In this document: positions 20,568-21,805 of the stretch, one piece after another
How the letters are laid out: every line of letters begins with the position of its first letter
Position numbering within the stretch: the first letter of the stretch is position 1
Source of the DNA: a virus
Length of the DNA stretch: 21,805 nt
IMG/VR virus record: IMGVR_UViG_3300046318_000345
Span: 1-21,805 of that record
Strand: one strand, 5' to 3'
Notes under the pieces: model-generated
Seen by the model: the letters and a program-made list of their open reading frames with translations, nothing else
What the model was told of the DNA's origin: nothing
Databases searched by the model: none
Translations under genes and position numbers: made by a program

Positions 20568-21488
20568 TTATGATAGTTTATACCGTATGAGTTTACCTAG
20601 GTTCATCTCTTCGGCTTGTTGTACGTATCGAGTGAAATTCTCAAATCCCATCTCGCTCGGGTCTTTGTCTTGCATATCAACTAGATATACTTTTTTACCC
20701 ATGTTTAAAAATTGTTCTGTATATTGGAGTGCCTTTTTAAAGGCATCTTTATCTAATGCAATGTATATATCCTCTGCTCTGCTGGATACTATCTTTTTCA
20801 GTAGGCTGTTTGAGATTGACTTACCTAGAATTGGAACTGCATTCCTCTTTACTGCAATAGCATCAAATACACCCTCTACTAATATAATTGGCATATTCCA
20901 GTTAATTAGGTTCTCAAATCCTATAATGTCTTTTGATGCTTCAGGATTTCTATATTTGTGGTATGCATTCTCGAAAGTCCTTGCTACAAAAAAGTTAAGT
21001 TGATTGTTCTCGTTATATGATGGTACTATAATACGTCCAGCATATTCTCCTGATGTGCAGTATCCTATATTGTACTTTAAGAAATCGTGATCAGTAAACC
21101 CTCTTTTGTATAGGTAATTCTTAACTTTGTTAGCTATAACACTAGTTGCTGATGATTCATATACTGATTGGAACTCCTTTGGTAGTTCAACTGCTTTGAC
21201 AGGAGCATAAAATCTCTCCTCTCCTTTACCTATGTATTTAAGTATTTCATGAGCTTGTGCAGAAGGAACCTGTAGTTGTTTAAGTAGGGACTTAATAGTT
21301 CTTCCTTTGAATCCACATACCCAACACTCAAAAGGATTTTCTCCTTTTTCATTGGTATGAAAATTGATCTCTAGTTTTGGTTTATGGTGGTTACATTTAG
21401 GACAAGTAAATGCGTAGTTCTCCCTAGCTCTTTTGTGGGATTTGCCTAACACATTCTCGATAAAACCTAATAGTATTTGACTACTCAT
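20568..21488 (-). CDS. DNA primase, T4 gp61/DnaG-type
   Basis: A 306-residue primase that would make RNA primers for lagging-strand synthesis (T4 gp61 is 342). The N-terminal zinc domain is C29-x2-C32 and C55-x2-C58 (CPKC ... CWVC). The primase core shows GRIIVPSYNENNQL (151-164) and the TOPRIM motifs: ILVEGVFDAIAV with E205 and ALDKDAF with D246 and D248. The YRNPEASKDIIGFENL segment is typical of phage DnaG-like primases. All metal-binding acids are present. No helicase domain is fused, so a separate gp41-like helicase should exist elsewhere. It opens a unit after a terminator at 21522-21549; the 33 bases before the ATG contain no clear TATTTATA motif. Confidence 0.93.
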   Translation of the reverse strand: MSSQILLGFIENVLGKSHKRARENYAFTCPKCNHHKPKLEINFHTNEKGENPFECWVCGFKGRTIKSLLKQLQVPSAQAHEILKYIGKGEERFYAPVKAVELPKEFQSVYESSATSVIANKVKNYLYKRGFTDHDFLKYNIGYCTSGEYAGRIIVPSYNENNQLNFFVARTFENAYHKYRNPEASKDIIGFENLINWNMPIILVEGVFDAIAVKRNAVPILGKSISNSLLKKIVSSRAEDIYIALDKDAFKKALQYTEQFLNMGKKVYLVDMQDKDPSEMGFENFTRYVQQAEEMNLGKLIRYKLS

Positions 21489-21521
21489 CTATTTACGTAA
21501 CTAGTTAATAACCTAATATAC

Positions 21522-21549
21522 AAAAAAAGACTTGAATAAACAAGCCTTT
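21522..21549 (-). terminator. Intrinsic terminator after the right-edge gene
   Basis: Coding-strand hairpin AAAGGCTTG, loop TTTATT, CAAGTCTTT, then more T. Nine base pairs including one G-U pair that works only in the minus-strand RNA, which fixes the direction. It lies 12 bases after the stop of the kinase-like gene and before the primase gene. Confidence 0.85.
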
Positions 21550-21561
21550 CTGTATTTTTTT

Positions 21562-21805
21562 TTATACGTCTGTCATTTTTAGGTTACCCTGACTATCTAA
21601 CATGAAGTTATCTGGTCTAAGATCTAGCTCCTCAGGATCTATTCCTATTTCGCTTGCTTCTTTGTTTAATTTAGCTACAAACTCATCCGATACTTCACCT
21701 GTAAATGGTTTCATATTAGGCATTGTAATTATTGCTAGTTTTGGATTAACAACCTCTACATCTATAATTGGTACGAAGTATTGAGTGCTTTTTCCTTTTA
21801 GTATT
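21562..21805 (-). CDS. C-terminal end of a kinase-like phage protein (5' end off the window)
   Basis: Eighty codons are visible, ending TAA at 21562; the start lies beyond the right edge. The tail contains ELDLRPDNFMLDSQGNLKMT (residues 59-78 of the visible part) followed by DV and the stop. This is close to the protein-kinase catalytic loop and magnesium motif (HRDLxPxN...hLD..G..KhTDFG): D61 would be the catalytic base, N66 the metal-binding Asn and D79 the DFG Asp, with HR replaced by EL and FG by V-stop. Earlier, VPIIDVEVVNP and MPNMKPFTGE could be lobe-linking strands. Because the protein ends at TDV it lacks the whole kinase C-lobe after DFG, a shortened layout I recall from phage kinase-like proteins. 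Activity cannot be judged from this fragment. Confidence 0.6.
   Translation of the reverse strand, partial: ILKGKSTQYFVPIIDVEVVNPKLAIITMPNMKPFTGEVSDEFVAKLNKEASEIGIDPEELDLRPDNFMLDSQGNLKMTDV

Noticed and set aside
20587-21003. 138-codon open frame on the plus strand
   Set aside because: Antisense to the primase, which has all catalytic motifs; no independent support.
1-21805. tRNA genes, CRISPR arrays, insertion sequences, integrase or attachment sites
   Set aside because: None were seen: no cloverleaf-like runs in the gaps, no regularly spaced repeats, no transposase or integrase motifs.

Overview
The window is a stretch of a T4-like tailed-phage genome (Caudoviricetes, myovirus-type head genes). 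Every convincing gene lies on the minus strand, so transcription runs from right (21.8 kb) to left (1). The phage assignment rests on five recognisable head and packaging proteins in near-T4 order: large terminase (gp17-like), portal (gp20-like), prohead protease (gp21-like), acidic scaffold (gp22-like) and major capsid protein (gp23-like, cut by the left edge). A T4 gp61/DnaG-type primase sits at the far right. The DNA is AT-rich and most start codons lack a Shine-Dalgarno sequence, having A-rich leaders instead. That is typical of Bacteroidota, so a Bacteroidota (probably aquatic) host is my inference; nothing in the window names the host.

Layout in transcription order. (1) 21.8-21.5 kb: the C-terminal end of a protein with a kinase-like catalytic-loop signature, then a terminator. 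(2) 21.5-19.8 kb: primase and a RecB/Cas4-type PD-(D/E)XK nuclease (replication/recombination). (3) 19.7-15.5 kb: an enzyme cluster with a Pol-beta-type nucleotidyltransferase, a 701-residue protein joining a second nucleotidyltransferase, a HIGH-type nucleotidylyltransferase and an HExxH metallopeptidase, then a free-standing HExxH protein and a HAD phosphatase. (4) 15.5-13.5 kb: small conserved phage proteins, including two overlapping genes of 47 and 58 codons and a degenerate phosphoribosyltransferase-like protein. (5) 13.4-9.5 kb: three large uncharacterised proteins, probably virion-associated or assembly-related. (6) 9.4-2.9 kb: terminase, portal, three conserved head-region proteins, protease and one small gene. 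(7) 2.7-1 kb: scaffold and capsid protein.

Three hairpin terminators, two with the same 17-base core, split the window into units: the gene at the right edge, primase to the 250-residue protein, terminase to the 78-residue protein, and scaffold plus capsid. Inside a unit genes are packed tightly, with start/stop overlaps or gaps of a few bases. A coding-strand motif TATTTATA (or TATTTATT) recurs in the gaps, in five cases 16-20 bases before a start codon. It is the exact reverse complement of the T4 late promoter and may be this phage's late promoter. The most notable items are this motif, the three-domain 701-residue protein, and the duplicated, protease-site-flanked module in the scaffold protein. 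No tRNA, CRISPR, insertion sequence or integrase was seen, and no stretch over 300 bases lacks a gene.
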